DNA of 64,000 nucleotides from Novipirellula caenicola. Its GTDB lineage: Bacteria; Planctomycetota; Planctomycetia; Pirellulales; Pirellulaceae. A program made the position numbers and the translations under genes. Of this stretch, positions 1-9,814 are shown one piece after another. Location of the stretch: the NCBI RefSeq assembly GCF_039545035.1, contig NZ_BAABRO010000001.1, positions 1,054,001 to 1,118,000 of the forward strand, read 5' to 3'. Every line of letters begins with the position of its first letter. The first letter of the stretch is position 1. The notes below the pieces were generated by a model. It ran no database searches and was not told the DNA's origin. It saw only the letters and a list, made by a program, of their open reading frames with translations.

Positions 1-1890
1 AGCGAACTGGAAAACACTCTCCCCTCGGCACTGGACAACCGCGTCCCCACGGGCGATTTAACGGACTTGGCCGCCGCCGCGACGGCGGCCATCGCAGCGG
101 CTCAAGGCCAACCGCTTGCAGGCGTCGTGATCATGGGCGACGGTGCCCAGACGGCTCCCATTGATGGCACCGGAGCCGAACGCATCGCACAGATGCTGAA
201 GACATGGGGCGTCCCGTTGTGGACCATCCCGATCGGGCCGGCTGGAGGGCAGTCGGCTAACCGCGATGTTGGGATCGACGCATTGCCCGAAAGTTTTCAG
301 CTGTTTGCCAAGAACGAATTTGACGTCAATTCTCAAGTGCAGTTACGCGGGTTGGCTGGCACCGAAGTGCCGCTGCGTGTTCGCTGGATCGATGAAAAAG
401 GAAACTCGACCGTCGCAGCGGAGCGACAACTCGTTGCCGAAAAAGCAAACGAAGTCAAAGGAATGTCGCTGCAAGTCATCGCTCCGGCACCGGGTATCTA
501 TCGATTGAATGTCGAAGTCGATCCGGTCGAAGGCGAATTGGTCACTTCCAACAATTTGCAAACCGCGTTTGTGAATGTTCGCGAAGGAGGCGGGCGGATT
601 TTGTATCTCGAAGGGGCACCGCGGTTAGAGCAAACCTATCTTCGTGCGGCGCTGAGACGGTTTCCCGATCTCGATTTGACTTACCAGTGGATCCCGAGCG
701 ATACGTCGGCGCGGTGGCCGATCGGGCTGCGTGATTGGTTTCAAAAAGGCAAGTTCGATATCTATATCATCGGCGACTTGGATGCCGATGCGATTGGCCG
801 CGAACAATTATCACAGCTGGCACAATCGGTTTCCGACGGAGCCGGGTTGGTGATGCTGGGCGGTTACCACAACTACGACGCCGGTGGTTACGCGAACTCG
901 CCCTTGGCAGATGTGTTGCCAGTGGAAATGGATGCGTCGCGTCGCATTTCGATCCAATCCGACGAAGTTGACAATCCGCGTTTACAGATCCCCGGCCCCA
1001 TCACGATCAAACGATCGCGTTCGCATCCGATCACCAACATCGGTGGCGACGATCCTGATGCGACCTGGTCGACACTGCCCCGTTTGCTGGGGGCCAACCG
1101 CTTTGTCGGTCCCAAGGTTTCACCTGGGGTCCAGGTGCTACTGGAAACCGCCGACAGCGATCCATTGTTGGTGGTCGGTGAATACGGACGCGGGCGGACC
1201 GCAGCGGTCGCGTTTGATTCGACTTGGCGGTGGTGGCGTGAAGGCCGCAGCGAAGCGTATCGACGGTATTGGCGTCAATTGGCGTTATGGCTACTGTCGC
1301 GAGAAGAGGACTCGGGGGACCGCATCTTTATCGAACTCGATTCGCGACGGTTTGCCAACGAATCGGAGATCGGTTTCCGCGCTCGGTTGAGCTCGCTGAC
1401 GGACGAACCGGCCCAGGTCAAATTGACTGCAGCGATCATTGATGAAAACAATCGAATCACAGCAATCACGGACACTGCAAGTTCGACCGTGGCAGGCGAG
1501 CAAACCGTCTCGGGGATGATTCCCAACTTGGAACCAGGCTACTACCGGCTGCAGGTCGCTCCGGCTAATCAAGATGCAAAAATCAAAGCGGAGACATTGG
1601 CATTTCAAGTGATTGACCAGAGTCGTGAAATGTTGATGCCGATGGCCGACCCCGGTTACTTGCGTCAATTGGCTGAGATTACAAAGGATCACGGGGGAGC
1701 CGCGTTTTCGCACGAGGAGATCGACCAATTGATCCAACAGATCGCCGAGCGTCGTCATCAAGCCGAAGCGCCGGTGGTCGAGAAACAGATGCTCGGCGAC
1801 GATCCCGTTAGCGGATGGCTACTGTTTGTGTTGTTCGCCGGTGCATTGTCGACCGAATGGTATTTGCGGCGGCGGTGGGGTTTGGTGTGA
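1..1890 (+). CDS. Membrane-anchored VWA/glutamine-amidotransferase-like protein (5' truncated by window edge)
   Basis: The frame is open from the first base, so the start lies outside the window. An internal TTG at 67 is unlikely to be the true start. The visible part begins in what looks like a von Willebrand A or Rossmann segment (VVIMGDGAQTAP, then WTIPIG). It continues into a class I amidotransferase-like fold (GRILYLEGAPRLEQTYL; GLVMLGGYHNYDAGGY; a closing GEYGRGRTAAVAFDSTWRWW strand-turn). Next come Ig-like extracellular segments, and it ends in one transmembrane helix (WLLFVLFAGALSTEWYL) with a short Arg-rich cytoplasmic tail. In planctomycetes such proteins usually sit with MoxR/DUF58/Bat-type genes, but here the upstream neighbours are out of view. 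Function unknown; a role in envelope homeostasis is inference from family context. Confidence 0.7.
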   Translation, partial: SELENTLPSALDNRVPTGDLTDLAAAATAAIAAAQGQPLAGVVIMGDGAQTAPIDGTGAERIAQMLKTWGVPLWTIPIGPAGGQSANRDVGIDALPESFQLFAKNEFDVNSQVQLRGLAGTEVPLRVRWIDEKGNSTVAAERQLVAEKANEVKGMSLQVIAPAPGIYRLNVEVDPVEGELVTSNNLQTAFVNVREGGGRILYLEGAPRLEQTYLRAALRRFPDLDLTYQWIPSDTSARWPIGLRDWFQKGKFDIYIIGDLDADAIGREQLSQLAQSVSDGAGLVMLGGYHNYDAGGYANSPLADVLPVEMDASRRISIQSDEVDNPRLQIPGPITIKRSRSHPITNIGGDDPDATWSTLPRLLGANRFVGPKVSPGVQVLLETADSDPLLVVGEYGRGRTAAVAFDSTWRWWREGRSEAYRRYWRQLALWLLSREEDSGDRIFIELDSRRFANESEIGFRARLSSLTDEPAQVKLTAAIIDENNRITAITDTASSTVAGEQTVSGMIPNLEPGYYRLQVAPANQDAKIKAETLAFQVIDQSREMLMPMADPGYLRQLAEITKDHGGAAFSHEEIDQLIQQIAERRHQAEAPVVEKQMLGDDPVSGWLLFVLFAGALSTEWYLRRRWGLV

Positions 1891-2290
1891 TCGCTGCGTA
1901 TTCCATTGTCGCTGATCGCTCCGCGATCTTGGCGAGAGGCGGAATGGATTCAGCTACTACAACAAATTTAAGGTGGGTAGTATTGGTTGCTTTAGCACTA
2001 CGCGGGGCGTTCGGCATATACCGGTGAAACGTCGATCCATTTGTGAGCCGACGGCGCTTGCCGCGGGCCGCTAAAGCTATGGTATTGACGTTGGATATTG
2101 GGAGTGAGTTTTTCTTCCGCGGCAGTTACCTCTCCACCGACGAAGTCGGGGGAGAGGTGGCAGAAAACCAGCGCACCCAAAAATCACGACAATACCAAAG
2201 TTTTAGCGCCGTCGGCTCAGATCATAATATGGAATGACTCATATGCACCTGCTTCGCTTCACGTTTTGATCGCGGGAGCGATCAACGACA
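1891..2290. other. Intergenic region with long inverted repeat
   Basis: No credible gene is visible. The stretch separates two convergent genes and contains a long inverted repeat plus a strong internal hairpin, annotated separately. It may act as a bidirectional terminator region. Confidence 0.6.
2045..2218. repeat. Long inverted-repeat element, about 174 bp
   Basis: The left arm GAGCCGACGGCGC at 2045-2057 is the exact reverse complement of 2206-2218. The segment 2070-2087 is also nearly complementary to 2190-2207. Inside lies a second hairpin whose arms are 2128-2141 and 2145-2158 (ACCTCTCC.CCGAC). The nested palindrome looks like a REP- or MITE-like element; no ORF inside has coding character. 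Confidence 0.65.
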
Positions 2291-3028
2291 TTAGTTCACG
2301 CTAAATTTAGGCGGGAACGGCTCGTCGTCTTGCGAACGCCCATCACCGTCCTGTTCTTCGGACGAAACCGTGTGCAAGTTTACCTTGCCACTGCGGAGCA
2401 AGCGGACCAATTCGGCCGCTCGATCATCGACGTCCGCGATCGCCAACAACCGCAGCTTGGCTTCGATCTCAAACGGCAGCGTGTACGAGATGATGTCGGT
2501 GATCGGGCCCAGCCCCATCTGTCCCGCCATCAATTCATGCAAACTCTTGGACGCCTGCTTGCTGGCCGGGATGATCGTCGCAAATGCCTCGAGCAGTTCT
2601 TTTTTCAATTGAGTTCGGTGCTCGGCGCCGATCGGCGGGTAGAAGTCCGAGCGAACGTCGACTTCGGCCATGCGAAATGGACGTCCCGCATCGATTTCGC
2701 GAGTGATAATTGCTCGCTTCACTCCGACCAACAAAATGTTGTGTTGGTCGTTCTCTAATTCGGCGTGTGAGACGATTCGGCCAATACAGATCGTGGTGGC
2801 AATCGGTGGCTGCTCATTTGGCATGACCGCGATGCCCCCCGTCAGCGTTGCCATCGCGATCAAACGATCCGAAGCCAGCGATTCACGAAGCATCTCGCAA
2901 TAGCGGGGCTCAAATAGATGCAAGGGCTGCATCGCGTGCGGAAACATCACTAACTCGGGCAACGGAAACAGACGCACTCGACCATCAAAATCGTCCGGCA
3001 ACTGAATCACATCGTCTAAATTATCCAT
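2291..3028 (-). CDS. Lon protease substrate-binding (N-terminal LAN) domain protein
   Basis: This 245-aa soluble protein has the LON substrate-binding domain signature near its start: RVRLFPLPELVMFPHAMQPL followed by HLFEPRYCEML. Continuing beta strands (RLIAMATL, PIATTICIGRIV, NILLVGVKRAII) and a helical C-terminal half of about 100 residues follow. There is no AAA or serine-protease domain, so it is the stand-alone family, which is thought to bind unfolded segments; the biochemical role is unsettled. The ATG at 3028 starts directly before the domain. It is convergent with the gene to its left and divergent from dcd. The acidic C-terminal tail (EEQDGDGRSQDDEPFPP) is probably disordered. Confidence 0.8.
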   Translation of the reverse strand: MDNLDDVIQLPDDFDGRVRLFPLPELVMFPHAMQPLHLFEPRYCEMLRESLASDRLIAMATLTGGIAVMPNEQPPIATTICIGRIVSHAELENDQHNILLVGVKRAIITREIDAGRPFRMAEVDVRSDFYPPIGAEHRTQLKKELLEAFATIIPASKQASKSLHELMAGQMGLGPITDIISYTLPFEIEAKLRLLAIADVDDRAAELVRLLRSGKVNLHTVSSEEQDGDGRSQDDEPFPPKFSVN

Positions 3029-3438
3029 CTGCTTTTCGCACCTTTTTCCTGTACGAGCCCCTATCCGACGAGCTGCCTAGCGTGATGTGTTTGCGAGACA
3101 TGCTACATCTGCCGTAGCGAAAGTCGCAAAGACTTTCGTAGATCGCTGTCCCAAGCAAAACTCTTGGCGAGTTTCGCTACGCTCATTTTATCATCAAACA
3201 TAGCTTTTTTGCTACGACTCTCGCTTGCTACCCCATTCTAGGTCAAATTCAAGGGCGGATGCGAGGACCTTGGGGGGGGCGTCAAAAGCTACGCATCCGT
3301 CAGCATTCGCGAAAATTTCGTGGAGCAGTCGAGAACGATCCGGTTGAAATCATTGACGTCACCTGGGTCGTCACCGACAATTAGCAGTTCCGGTCGATGC
3401 CACTTCACACCCCACACTCCTATCCGCACGGATTGAAA
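3029..3438. repeat. Intergenic region with dispersed palindromic repeats
   Basis: No gene is visible between the divergent lon-like gene and dcd. At about 3115-3175 there are two adjacent short palindromes of the type GAAAGTC..GACTTTC and AAACTC..GAGTTT. Close relatives recur near 14730-14755 and 18880-18905, so this is a dispersed REP-like family. Promoters for both flanking genes should lie here, but I see no convincing -35/-10 pair. Confidence 0.5.
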
Positions 3439-4017
3439 ATGCTTCTTTCGGGTGAAGAAATCAAGCGAAAGCTCAACGACACGATCCATATCGATCCGTT
3501 TGACGAAAGCCGAATCAATCCCAACAGCTACAACCTGACCCTGCATCATGAGTTGTTGGTGTACGAGGAGGTGATCCTGGATGCCGCGACGCCCAATCGC
3601 TATCGCCGGCTCGAAATTCCCGCCGAAGGGATCACGTTGCAACCGGGGCTACTGTACCTCGGCCGCACGGTCGAACACACCGAAACCAAAGACACGGCGC
3701 CGATGATCCAAGGCCGTAGTTCGCTTGGACGCTTGGGTTTGTTCATCAATCCAGGCGGCAGTCTGGGCGACGTCGGTTACTGTGGCACCTGGACGCTCGA
3801 GATGCACTGCGTCCAACCGGTGCGGATTTACGCGAACATGCAGATCTGTCAAATCTATTACTTGCAGGTCCAAGGCGAATGCGGCGGTTACGGCCCCGGC
3901 AAGTATCAAAACAGCTGCGATATCCAGCCCAGTTTGATGTACCGTGAACTCGGTGGCGACGATCACGACGGACAAATGGAACTGAATTTCGACGAACTGC
4001 TTCACGAGTCGCGTTAG
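3439..4017 (+). CDS. dcd: dCTP deaminase
   Basis: The 192-aa product converts dCTP to dUTP and ammonia, feeding dTMP synthesis; some family members also hydrolyse to dUMP. The start at 3439 (MLLSGEEIKRKL) matches the conserved N-terminus and is preferred over an in-frame ATG 14 codons upstream. The family core QGRSSLGRLGLF is at residues 91-102. The catalytic glutamate of the family corresponds to E121 in TWTLEMH, and the nucleotide-binding tail GYGPGKYQNS is near residue 155. Length is typical. The gene is convergent with phoB and the two stop codons overlap by a few bases. I cannot tell mono- from bifunctional (deaminase plus dUTPase) activity from sequence alone. Confidence 0.88.
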   Translation: MLLSGEEIKRKLNDTIHIDPFDESRINPNSYNLTLHHELLVYEEVILDAATPNRYRRLEIPAEGITLQPGLLYLGRTVEHTETKDTAPMIQGRSSLGRLGLFINPGGSLGDVGYCGTWTLEMHCVQPVRIYANMQICQIYYLQVQGECGGYGPGKYQNSCDIQPSLMYRELGGDDHDGQMELNFDELLHESR

Positions 4018-4724
4018 GCTCGTTCACTGATTCGTTGATCACTCGGGTCGCGGAATTTGTATCCAACACCACGGACGGTTTGTACGACGTCGGCGTGGGT
4101 ATCGAGTTTCTTTCGCAGCGAGCGAACGTGCACGTCGATCGTTCGCTCTAACACCAATGTGTCTTCGCCAAGCGCGACGTCGATCAACTCGCTGCGTGAA
4201 AACACGCGGCCGGGTTGCCGCAGCAAGCACTCGAGCAAACGAAACTCGCTACGTGTCAAATTCACGACGTCGTCGTTGACGGTCACTCGGTAGCGAACCG
4301 GATCAATCGCAACCCCTTGGCTTGCGATCAACTGCACCGCTGCAGATTCGTTGTCGCGTCGACAAAGTGACTTGACGCGTTCGAGCAAGACTTTGACGCT
4401 AAATGGCTTGGTCACATAGTCATCCGCGCCGAGCGCGAAACCGATCAATTGATCCGATTCCTCTGCCTTGGCCGTCAACATCAAGATGCGAGTATTCTTG
4501 GTTGCCGAATCCGCACGCAGTCGTCGGCACGCTTCGAGCCCATCGAGCACCGGCAACATCAAGTCCAAAATGATCACGTCCGGCAACTTCAATCGAGCCT
4601 GCGTCAGCCCGTCTTCGCCATCGTGAGCCACGTAAACCTCGTAGCCTTCGCGTTGAAGGTTGTAGGTGACGACCTCGGCCAAGGAACGATCGTCTTCGAT
4701 AATCAAAACAGTGGTTTTAGCCAT
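4014..4724 (-). CDS. phoB: Phosphate regulon response regulator PhoB (OmpR family)
   Basis: A 236-aa two-domain response regulator. The receiver domain carries the acidic pair D11-D12, phosphoacceptor D54 (IILDLMLP), T84 (LMLTAKAEE) and K106 (DDYVTKPF). A C-terminal OmpR/PhoB winged helix includes NLTRSEFRLLECLL, RVFSRSELID and a recognition-helix region RTIDVHVRSLRKKL. It lies 12 bp downstream of phoU at the end of the pst-phoU block, and the cognate kinase PhoR is at the head of the same locus. Assignment as PhoB and not another OmpR regulator rests on this context. It would activate Pho-box promoters under phosphate limitation. Confidence 0.9.
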   Translation of the reverse strand: MAKTTVLIIEDDRSLAEVVTYNLQREGYEVYVAHDGEDGLTQARLKLPDVIILDLMLPVLDGLEACRRLRADSATKNTRILMLTAKAEESDQLIGFALGADDYVTKPFSVKVLLERVKSLCRRDNESAAVQLIASQGVAIDPVRYRVTVNDDVVNLTRSEFRLLECLLRQPGRVFSRSELIDVALGEDTLVLERTIDVHVRSLRKKLDTHADVVQTVRGVGYKFRDPSDQRISERA

Positions 4725-4736
4725 AATTCTTTCAGC

Positions 4737-5411
4737 TTATTTAGCAATCTTTTTCGTAACGGAGCAATGACGAACGATTTCGCCATCCACCAAATAAATT
4801 GCATCCTCAGCAATGTTGGTCGCGAGATCAGCGATACGCTCCAAATGGCGAATCGCCGAAAAACAATGGAGCGCGGCAGCCACAAACTGAGCATCTTGCT
4901 GCATCGTCAACCGCAAACGATTGATCAAATCGGTATTGAGCGCATCGACTTCGTCGTCGCGTAGAATCACGCTTCGGGCGATGTCGGTATCCATGTTGAC
5001 AAAGGCGTCGAGCGCTTCACGCACCATGCCGCTGACCTTCGTCACCATCGGGCCGACACCGTCGGGAATGACAAAGCGAGGATAGTCTTTGACGCCGAGT
5101 GCACGCTGTGCCACGCTGACGGCCAAATCCGCGATCCGCTCCAAATCGTTGTTCACTTTGATGACGGTTGCAATTCGGCGAAGATCGATTGCGACCGGAT
5201 GGTGAAGGGCCAGCATCTTCAAACACTCTTCCTCGATTGCAACCTCTTGCTGATCCACCTCTTCATCATCATGGATCACTTTTTCAGCTAGGTCTGTACG
5301 CCCATCCTGTAGTGCCCGCCCGGCGTTACCGATCATTTCCTCGACGACCGCCGAAAGTGACAAAATGTCACGATGCAGGTGGTCCATGTCGCGGTCTAAG
5401 TGTTTTGTCAT
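4737..5411 (-). CDS. phoU: Phosphate transport system regulator PhoU
   Basis: The 224-aa all-helical protein has two PhoU repeats, each with the metal-binding E/DxxxD-type helix signatures (HDDEEVDQQEVAIEEECLKML in the first, LRDDEVDALNTDLINRL in the second) and the matching R-H-LERIADLA motifs (NDLERIADLAVSVA, RHLERIADLATNIA). In known systems PhoU couples the Pst transporter to PhoR and represses the regulon when phosphate is plentiful. It follows pstB by 6 bp and precedes phoB by 12 bp, so the three are almost certainly one transcript. Length is normal. Confidence 0.93.
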   Translation of the reverse strand: MTKHLDRDMDHLHRDILSLSAVVEEMIGNAGRALQDGRTDLAEKVIHDDEEVDQQEVAIEEECLKMLALHHPVAIDLRRIATVIKVNNDLERIADLAVSVAQRALGVKDYPRFVIPDGVGPMVTKVSGMVREALDAFVNMDTDIARSVILRDDEVDALNTDLINRLRLTMQQDAQFVAAALHCFSAIRHLERIADLATNIAEDAIYLVDGEIVRHCSVTKKIAK

Positions 5412-5417
5412 TTTGAA

Positions 5418-6329
5418 TTAACCAAATTTTCCGGTGACGTAGTCTTCCGTCTGTTTTTGATCGGGGCGAGTAAAGATTTGATCCGTCGTTCCAAACTCGA
5501 CCACGCGTCCCTGATAGAAAAACGCTGTCATATCGGAGACTCGCGACGCCTGCTGCATGTTGTGCGTCACAATCACAATCGTGTACTGCTTGCGAAGCTC
5601 GTAAATCAGATCTTCGATACTGCTTGTCGAAATCGGGTCCAGTGCCGAACACGGCTCGTCCATCAAAAGCACTTCGGGGCCGGTGGCGATGGTCCTTGCG
5701 ATACAGACCCGTTGCTGTTGACCGCCGCTCAATCCAAGTGCCGGTTTGTGCAAGCGATCTTTGACTTCCTCCCACACGGCAGCTTTACGCAGCGCCCACT
5801 CGACCAAATCATCCAACTCAGACCGCGAGATGCGAAGGTGCAGCCGCGGACCATAGGCCACGTTGTCGTAGATGGTCTTGGGGAACGGATTCGGTTTCTG
5901 AAACACAATCCCGACCTGACGCCGCAAATCGACCACATCGGTGCTGGCCGCCAGTACGTCTAGATCGGCCAACGAGATCTTGCCTTCGGCACGGGCCGTC
6001 GGAACGATGTCGTTCATCCGATTGATCCACCGCAACAGCGTCGTCTTTCCACACCCGCTTGGTCCAATCAGCGCGGTCACGCGATTCTTGGGAATGTCCA
6101 ACGATATATCATACAACGCATGATAGGCCCCATAAAACGCATTGAAGTCAGCAATGCGAATCGCGGGCTGGGCGTCCTCGGGAAGCGGTTTTGTATCGAT
6201 TGCAGTCGAATCCTGGCTAGTAACCACCACGGAATCCTCGTCACGGGATTCATTCACGGGGTTCGGCTTTTTTAGGGAGGCGGTCATCTGTTTATCTGCA
6301 CTTGTAAACGAGTCATTCGCCACGCACAA
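5418..6329 (-). CDS. pstB: Phosphate ABC transporter ATP-binding protein PstB
   Basis: The 303-aa ATPase energises high-affinity phosphate import through PstCA. Walker [10 protein letters not shown] is at residues 89-97, the Q-loop at Q144, the signature LSGGQQQR at about 200-207, Walker B LLMDEP at 221-226, and the H-switch is in IVIVTHN. The N-terminal about 55 residues precede the first conserved strand and are longer than in typical PstB. An internal ATG at 6287 (MTASLKK) would remove 14 residues and is a possible alternative start. The gene is 37 bp downstream of pstA and 6 bp upstream of phoU. Confidence 0.93.
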   Translation of the reverse strand: MCVANDSFTSADKQMTASLKKPNPVNESRDEDSVVVTSQDSTAIDTKPLPEDAQPAIRIADFNAFYGAYHALYDISLDIPKNRVTALIGPSGCGKTTLLRWINRMNDIVPTARAEGKISLADLDVLAASTDVVDLRRQVGIVFQKPNPFPKTIYDNVAYGPRLHLRISRSELDDLVEWALRKAAVWEEVKDRLHKPALGLSGGQQQRVCIARTIATGPEVLLMDEPCSALDPISTSSIEDLIYELRKQYTIVIVTHNMQQASRVSDMTAFFYQGRVVEFGTTDQIFTRPDQKQTEDYVTGKFG

Positions 6330-6366
6330 CCGTTGGACGCCTGACGAAAAGTAAAGTTCTTTCGAA

Positions 6367-7563
6367 TTACGAAAGCGGCCTCTGTGTACGGTTGCGGATC
6401 AACACCGCGACGGCATTAAAGGACAACAATAATGTCAACAACACGATGATGCCTTTGGCGGCAACCGCATGGAATTCGACCTGGGGGCGTGCAGCCCAAT
6501 TGAAAATCTGTAGCGGCATCACCGAAAAATCGTCCATCAAATTCCCTGGACTCGAACCGATGTAAACGATGCCGCAAATGATCAAAATCGGTGCGGCTTC
6601 GCCAATCGCTCGACTCATTGCCAAGATCGCTCCGGTCATGATCCCCGGTATCGCCGCGGGCAAGGTCACGTTCTGGACCGTTTGCCACTGCGTCGCTCCC
6701 ATGCCAAGCGAGCCTTCACGCAGCGAATTCGGCACCGCCCTCAATGACTCTTGTGACGCGATGATCACAATCGGCAACACAACCAACATCAGCGTCAAAC
6801 CGCCCGACAGCACTCCACGGCCCAGCGGCAGACGAAAGTAGTACCAGGCTTTTTTGCTGATGCGGCCCGCTTCGGCATCGTCACGCAATGTCACCGCCCG
6901 CACGTTCACTTCACGTGGCAGCCGCTCTTTCGCACCGATTACGTTGACCTCGACCGTTTGGCCGGAACTCGTGATTGCCGTCAGCCCCGGTTTCAATTCC
7001 GGAGCGGGTGAGTTCGACTCGGCCGCCGGAACCAACAAGATTCGATTGCCTTCGCTAACGAATTGGTCAAAGTAGGTGGCACCAACCTCGAACACCGGTT
7101 CGTTGCGATTTCCCATGATACCAAACATGCCGGCGAACGCCGTCAACCCGATGATCCCATAGACCACCGATGGCACCCCGGCCAAGTTGCTGATGTTCAA
7201 CTGGATGAAACTGTGAAACCAACGCATCGCGACCGAGCGTGGTTTGAACTCTTCTAAGAAGATTGCGGTCGCCACTCCGATCGGCAGCGTGAACAACGCA
7301 CATACGCCACACACCCACATCGACCCCAATAGCGCCGGCCGAATCCCGGCGTCCGCCGGTGTCGCACTGGGGGCTGAACTGACAAAGTCCCAATCGAGTC
7401 CAGGTAGACCTTGGTAAAAGACCGCACCTAACATGACGGCCAAAATGATCACCGACAACAGTGCCGTGACTTGGCAAAACCGCACAAACCAACGATCGAG
7501 TCGGTGGCGACTTTTTAAGTTGCGATGCTTTTTGGAATCGGGTTTGTCGCTGACTTGACTCAT
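6367..7563 (-). CDS. pstA: Phosphate ABC transporter permease PstA with large extracytoplasmic insertion
   Basis: The 398-aa inner-membrane permease pairs with PstC. A first helix ([19 protein letters not shown]) is followed by the family helices and the EAA-like loop ([31 protein letters not shown]). Typical PstA proteins are about 280-300 aa. The extra length is an insertion of roughly 90 residues after the [11 protein letters not shown] segment, running from NRNEPVFEV to about [13 protein letters not shown], predicted soluble and therefore in the periplasmic loop. The start ATG overlaps the pstC stop (ATGA at 7560-7563), indicating translational coupling. The function of the insertion is unknown. 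Confidence 0.9.
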   Translation of the reverse strand: MSQVSDKPDSKKHRNLKSRHRLDRWFVRFCQVTALLSVIILAVMLGAVFYQGLPGLDWDFVSSAPSATPADAGIRPALLGSMWVCGVCALFTLPIGVATAIFLEEFKPRSVAMRWFHSFIQLNISNLAGVPSVVYGIIGLTAFAGMFGIMGNRNEPVFEVGATYFDQFVSEGNRILLVPAAESNSPAPELKPGLTAITSSGQTVEVNVIGAKERLPREVNVRAVTLRDDAEAGRISKKAWYYFRLPLGRGVLSGGLTLMLVVLPIVIIASQESLRAVPNSLREGSLGMGATQWQTVQNVTLPAAIPGIMTGAILAMSRAIGEAAPILIICGIVYIGSSPGNLMDDFSVMPLQIFNWAARPQVEFHAVAAKGIIVLLTLLLSFNAVAVLIRNRTQRPLS

Positions 7564-8513
7564 TCGTACGCCTCACGAAATCGTTTGCGGACGACGTTGC
7601 CAAGCACCGTCAAGCTAAACGTAAGCACAAACAACACGGCCGCGACCGCGTACATCGAATAATATTCCATTCCCTCGTGGCTGGCGTCACCGAGCGCCAT
7701 CTGGACCATCCATCCGGTCATCGTTTGGATCTCGTTTCGCGGATCCATCGTCATGCGAGCCGTCGCTCCCGCGGCCAATGCAACGATCATTGTTTCGCCA
7801 ATCGCTCGTGCGATCGCCAACAAGAACGCGGACACCAGCCCCGATAATGCGGCAGGAACGACCACCTTGGTGGCAACGTCAAATCGCGTTCCACCTAATC
7901 CGTACGCAGCGTCACGCAGACTTCGTGGGACGGCATGCAGTGCGTCTTCGGACAGCGAGCAAACCGTGGGCAGACAGAGGATCCCCACCGCCAAACCAGC
8001 GCTGAACGCATTGAAGACGTTAAAGCCTTCGTGAAAGAATTTCAGTCCCGGCGTGATCACGGTCAATGCAAAGTAACCGTAAACCACCGTGGGAATGCCC
8101 GCCAAAATCTCGAGCGTTGGCTTCAGCGTCGACCGCACTTTGCGAGGGGCATATTCACTTAGGTAGACAGCCGTCACTAACCCCAGCGGCAATGCGACAA
8201 TCATCGCCACCGCCGTGACAAGCAGCGTTCCGGCGACCAGTGGCCAGATACCGATCTCACCCGAAAACAACGGCGACCATTTTGCCGACCCTAAAAACTT
8301 GCCGACGCTGACACCGTCCATCGCAAAGAAGCGAAAGGTCTCACGAAACAACACAAAGATGATCGTGAATGTGATGGCAATCGACAACAATGCACTAAGA
8401 AACAACATCACGCGAACCAAACGATCGCGGATCCGTGCAGCGATCGGCGACCGCCGCCGTGACGGATGGTGGACGATCGACGTGATGTCATTGGTAGCGT
8501 TGATCACGCTCAT
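7560..8513 (-). CDS. pstC: Phosphate ABC transporter permease PstC
   Basis: A 317-aa membrane permease with about six helices. The first is RVMLFLSALLSIAITFTIIFVLF. The conserved permease core follows (PLGLVTAVYLSEYAP, GIPTVVYGYFAL), then the EAA loop (VPRSLRDAAYGLGGTRFDVATKVVVPAAL). The MTGWMVQMALGDASHE segment is typical of the PstC subgroup. It overlaps pstA by 4 bp. A 188-bp gap containing a strong palindrome separates it from pstS. Confidence 0.92.
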   Translation of the reverse strand: MSVINATNDITSIVHHPSRRRSPIAARIRDRLVRVMLFLSALLSIAITFTIIFVLFRETFRFFAMDGVSVGKFLGSAKWSPLFSGEIGIWPLVAGTLLVTAVAMIVALPLGLVTAVYLSEYAPRKVRSTLKPTLEILAGIPTVVYGYFALTVITPGLKFFHEGFNVFNAFSAGLAVGILCLPTVCSLSEDALHAVPRSLRDAAYGLGGTRFDVATKVVVPAALSGLVSAFLLAIARAIGETMIVALAAGATARMTMDPRNEIQTMTGWMVQMALGDASHEGMEYYSMYAVAAVLFVLTFSLTVLGNVVRKRFREAYE

Positions 8514-8631
8514 GAAATTTGTTTTCCGTTCGCATCGTGCTTGGTTTCTCGTCGCGAAACTCGCACGTGAGTTTCGAACCGTCCGTCAATCAACAAACCA
8601 ACGGCCCTTTCACCGATGAACACTTTAGGGA

Positions 8632-8682
8632 GTGGATCTTGCTAACGATCCCTTATTCCGCAGGATCTTTAGCAAGATCCAC
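8632..8682 (-). terminator. Hairpin between pstS and pstC (possible attenuator)
   Basis: GTGGATCTTGCTA at 8632-8644 is perfectly complementary to 8670-8682, giving a 13-bp stem. The right arm belongs to the GGATCTTTAGCAAGATCC repeat family that recurs six times near 39-41 kb. Lying just after the pstS stop, it could attenuate transcription so that more binding protein than permease is made; there is no obvious U-tract. Confidence 0.45.
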
Positions 8683-8701
8683 CCCCCCCACTCGATAACG
8701 A

Positions 8702-9814
8702 TTACTCGATGTCGACGACGTTTTCGGTTGTATACAGTTCGGCCAATGGACCGCTTCGTTTTTCCAATTCTGCAGTCAAATAGTGGGTCCCGGTAATCCG
8801 TTCTTCGTAGTGAGCTCGCACCACTTCGTACATCGAATCTGGCAATGCGACATAGTCGACCATCTCGGCCAACTTGCCCGCTTCCCGCAAATAGAACTCG
8901 AGGAACTGCTTGACTTCGGGACGTTTCATCGAGTCGGTTTTGACATAGATGAAAAGGGGACGGCTGAACGGAGCGTACTCTCCATTTTCGATCGTCTCCG
9001 GTGTCGGTGCGACCGCTTTGCCAGTATTGGGATCGACAATTTTGACAGCTTTGATCTTGTCAACGTTGGCAAAGTAATACGAAGCGCCGAAGAACCCAAT
9101 CGCTCCCTTTTCGCCAGCCACCCCCGTGACCAACACGTTGTCGTCTTCGCTAACCGACATGTCATCACGCGGATGTTCATGTTCATCATCCTTGGCGACC
9201 ACGTCTCCAAAGAAGTAATCGAACGTGCCGGAATCGGTTCCCGGAGCATAGATTTTGATCGGCAACTCGGGCCACTCGGGATTCACATCCTTCCAAGTCT
9301 TCGCACCGCCTTCGCGTAGAAAAATCTTCTTCAATTCATCGACCGTCAACTGTTCAACAAAGTCATTTTCTTTGTTGATCACAATCGACAATCCGTCGTA
9401 CGCGATAGGCAATTCGACGAACGAAACGCCTTTTTCTTTACAAACCTTGAATTCCGAATCTTTGATCGGACGCGATGCATCGGAGATATCAATCTCGCCG
9501 TTGGTGAACCGATCGAAACCGCCACCGGTTCCCGAAATGGCCACCGTCACCTTGACGTTTTTGAAGTTTTTACCAAACGCTTCGGCTGCGGCTTCACTAA
9601 TCGGAGCCACAGTGCTGGAACCATCAATTTCCACAGCACCTTCGATATTGGCGAGCTCGCTTGTTGCCAAGTCGTCAAACGCAATGTCGGAAGTCGATTC
9701 GGATGGGCTGGTCGAAGCAGGCCCACAACCGACCATCGCCAAACATACCACCCCTGCCGCCAAAGTTTCGCCAAGCAGCAGGGTGCCATTACGAAACGGT
9801 TTCAACGAAATCAT
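8702..9814 (-). CDS. pstS: Periplasmic phosphate-binding lipoprotein PstS
   Basis: The 370-aa substrate-binding protein captures phosphate for PstCAB. A lipoprotein signal ends at a lipobox with C30 (LAMVGC), so it should be membrane-tethered. Hallmarks are DGSSTVAPISEAAAEAF, AISGTGGGFDRF (phosphate-binding SGTG.G loop), DASRPIK, APGTDSGTFDYF and the segment GAIGFFGASYYF. The ORF begins at the ATG at 9814. A direct repeat resembling a Pho box lies 75-93 bp upstream. It is the first gene after phoR in the same orientation. Confidence 0.93.
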   Translation of the reverse strand: MISLKPFRNGTLLLGETLAAGVVCLAMVGCGPASTSPSESTSDIAFDDLATSELANIEGAVEIDGSSTVAPISEAAAEAFGKNFKNVKVTVAISGTGGGFDRFTNGEIDISDASRPIKDSEFKVCKEKGVSFVELPIAYDGLSIVINKENDFVEQLTVDELKKIFLREGGAKTWKDVNPEWPELPIKIYAPGTDSGTFDYFFGDVVAKDDEHEHPRDDMSVSEDDNVLVTGVAGEKGAIGFFGASYYFANVDKIKAVKIVDPNTGKAVAPTPETIENGEYAPFSRPLFIYVKTDSMKRPEVKQFLEFYLREAGKLAEMVDYVALPDSMYEVVRAHYEERITGTHYLTAELEKRSGPLAELYTTENVVDIE

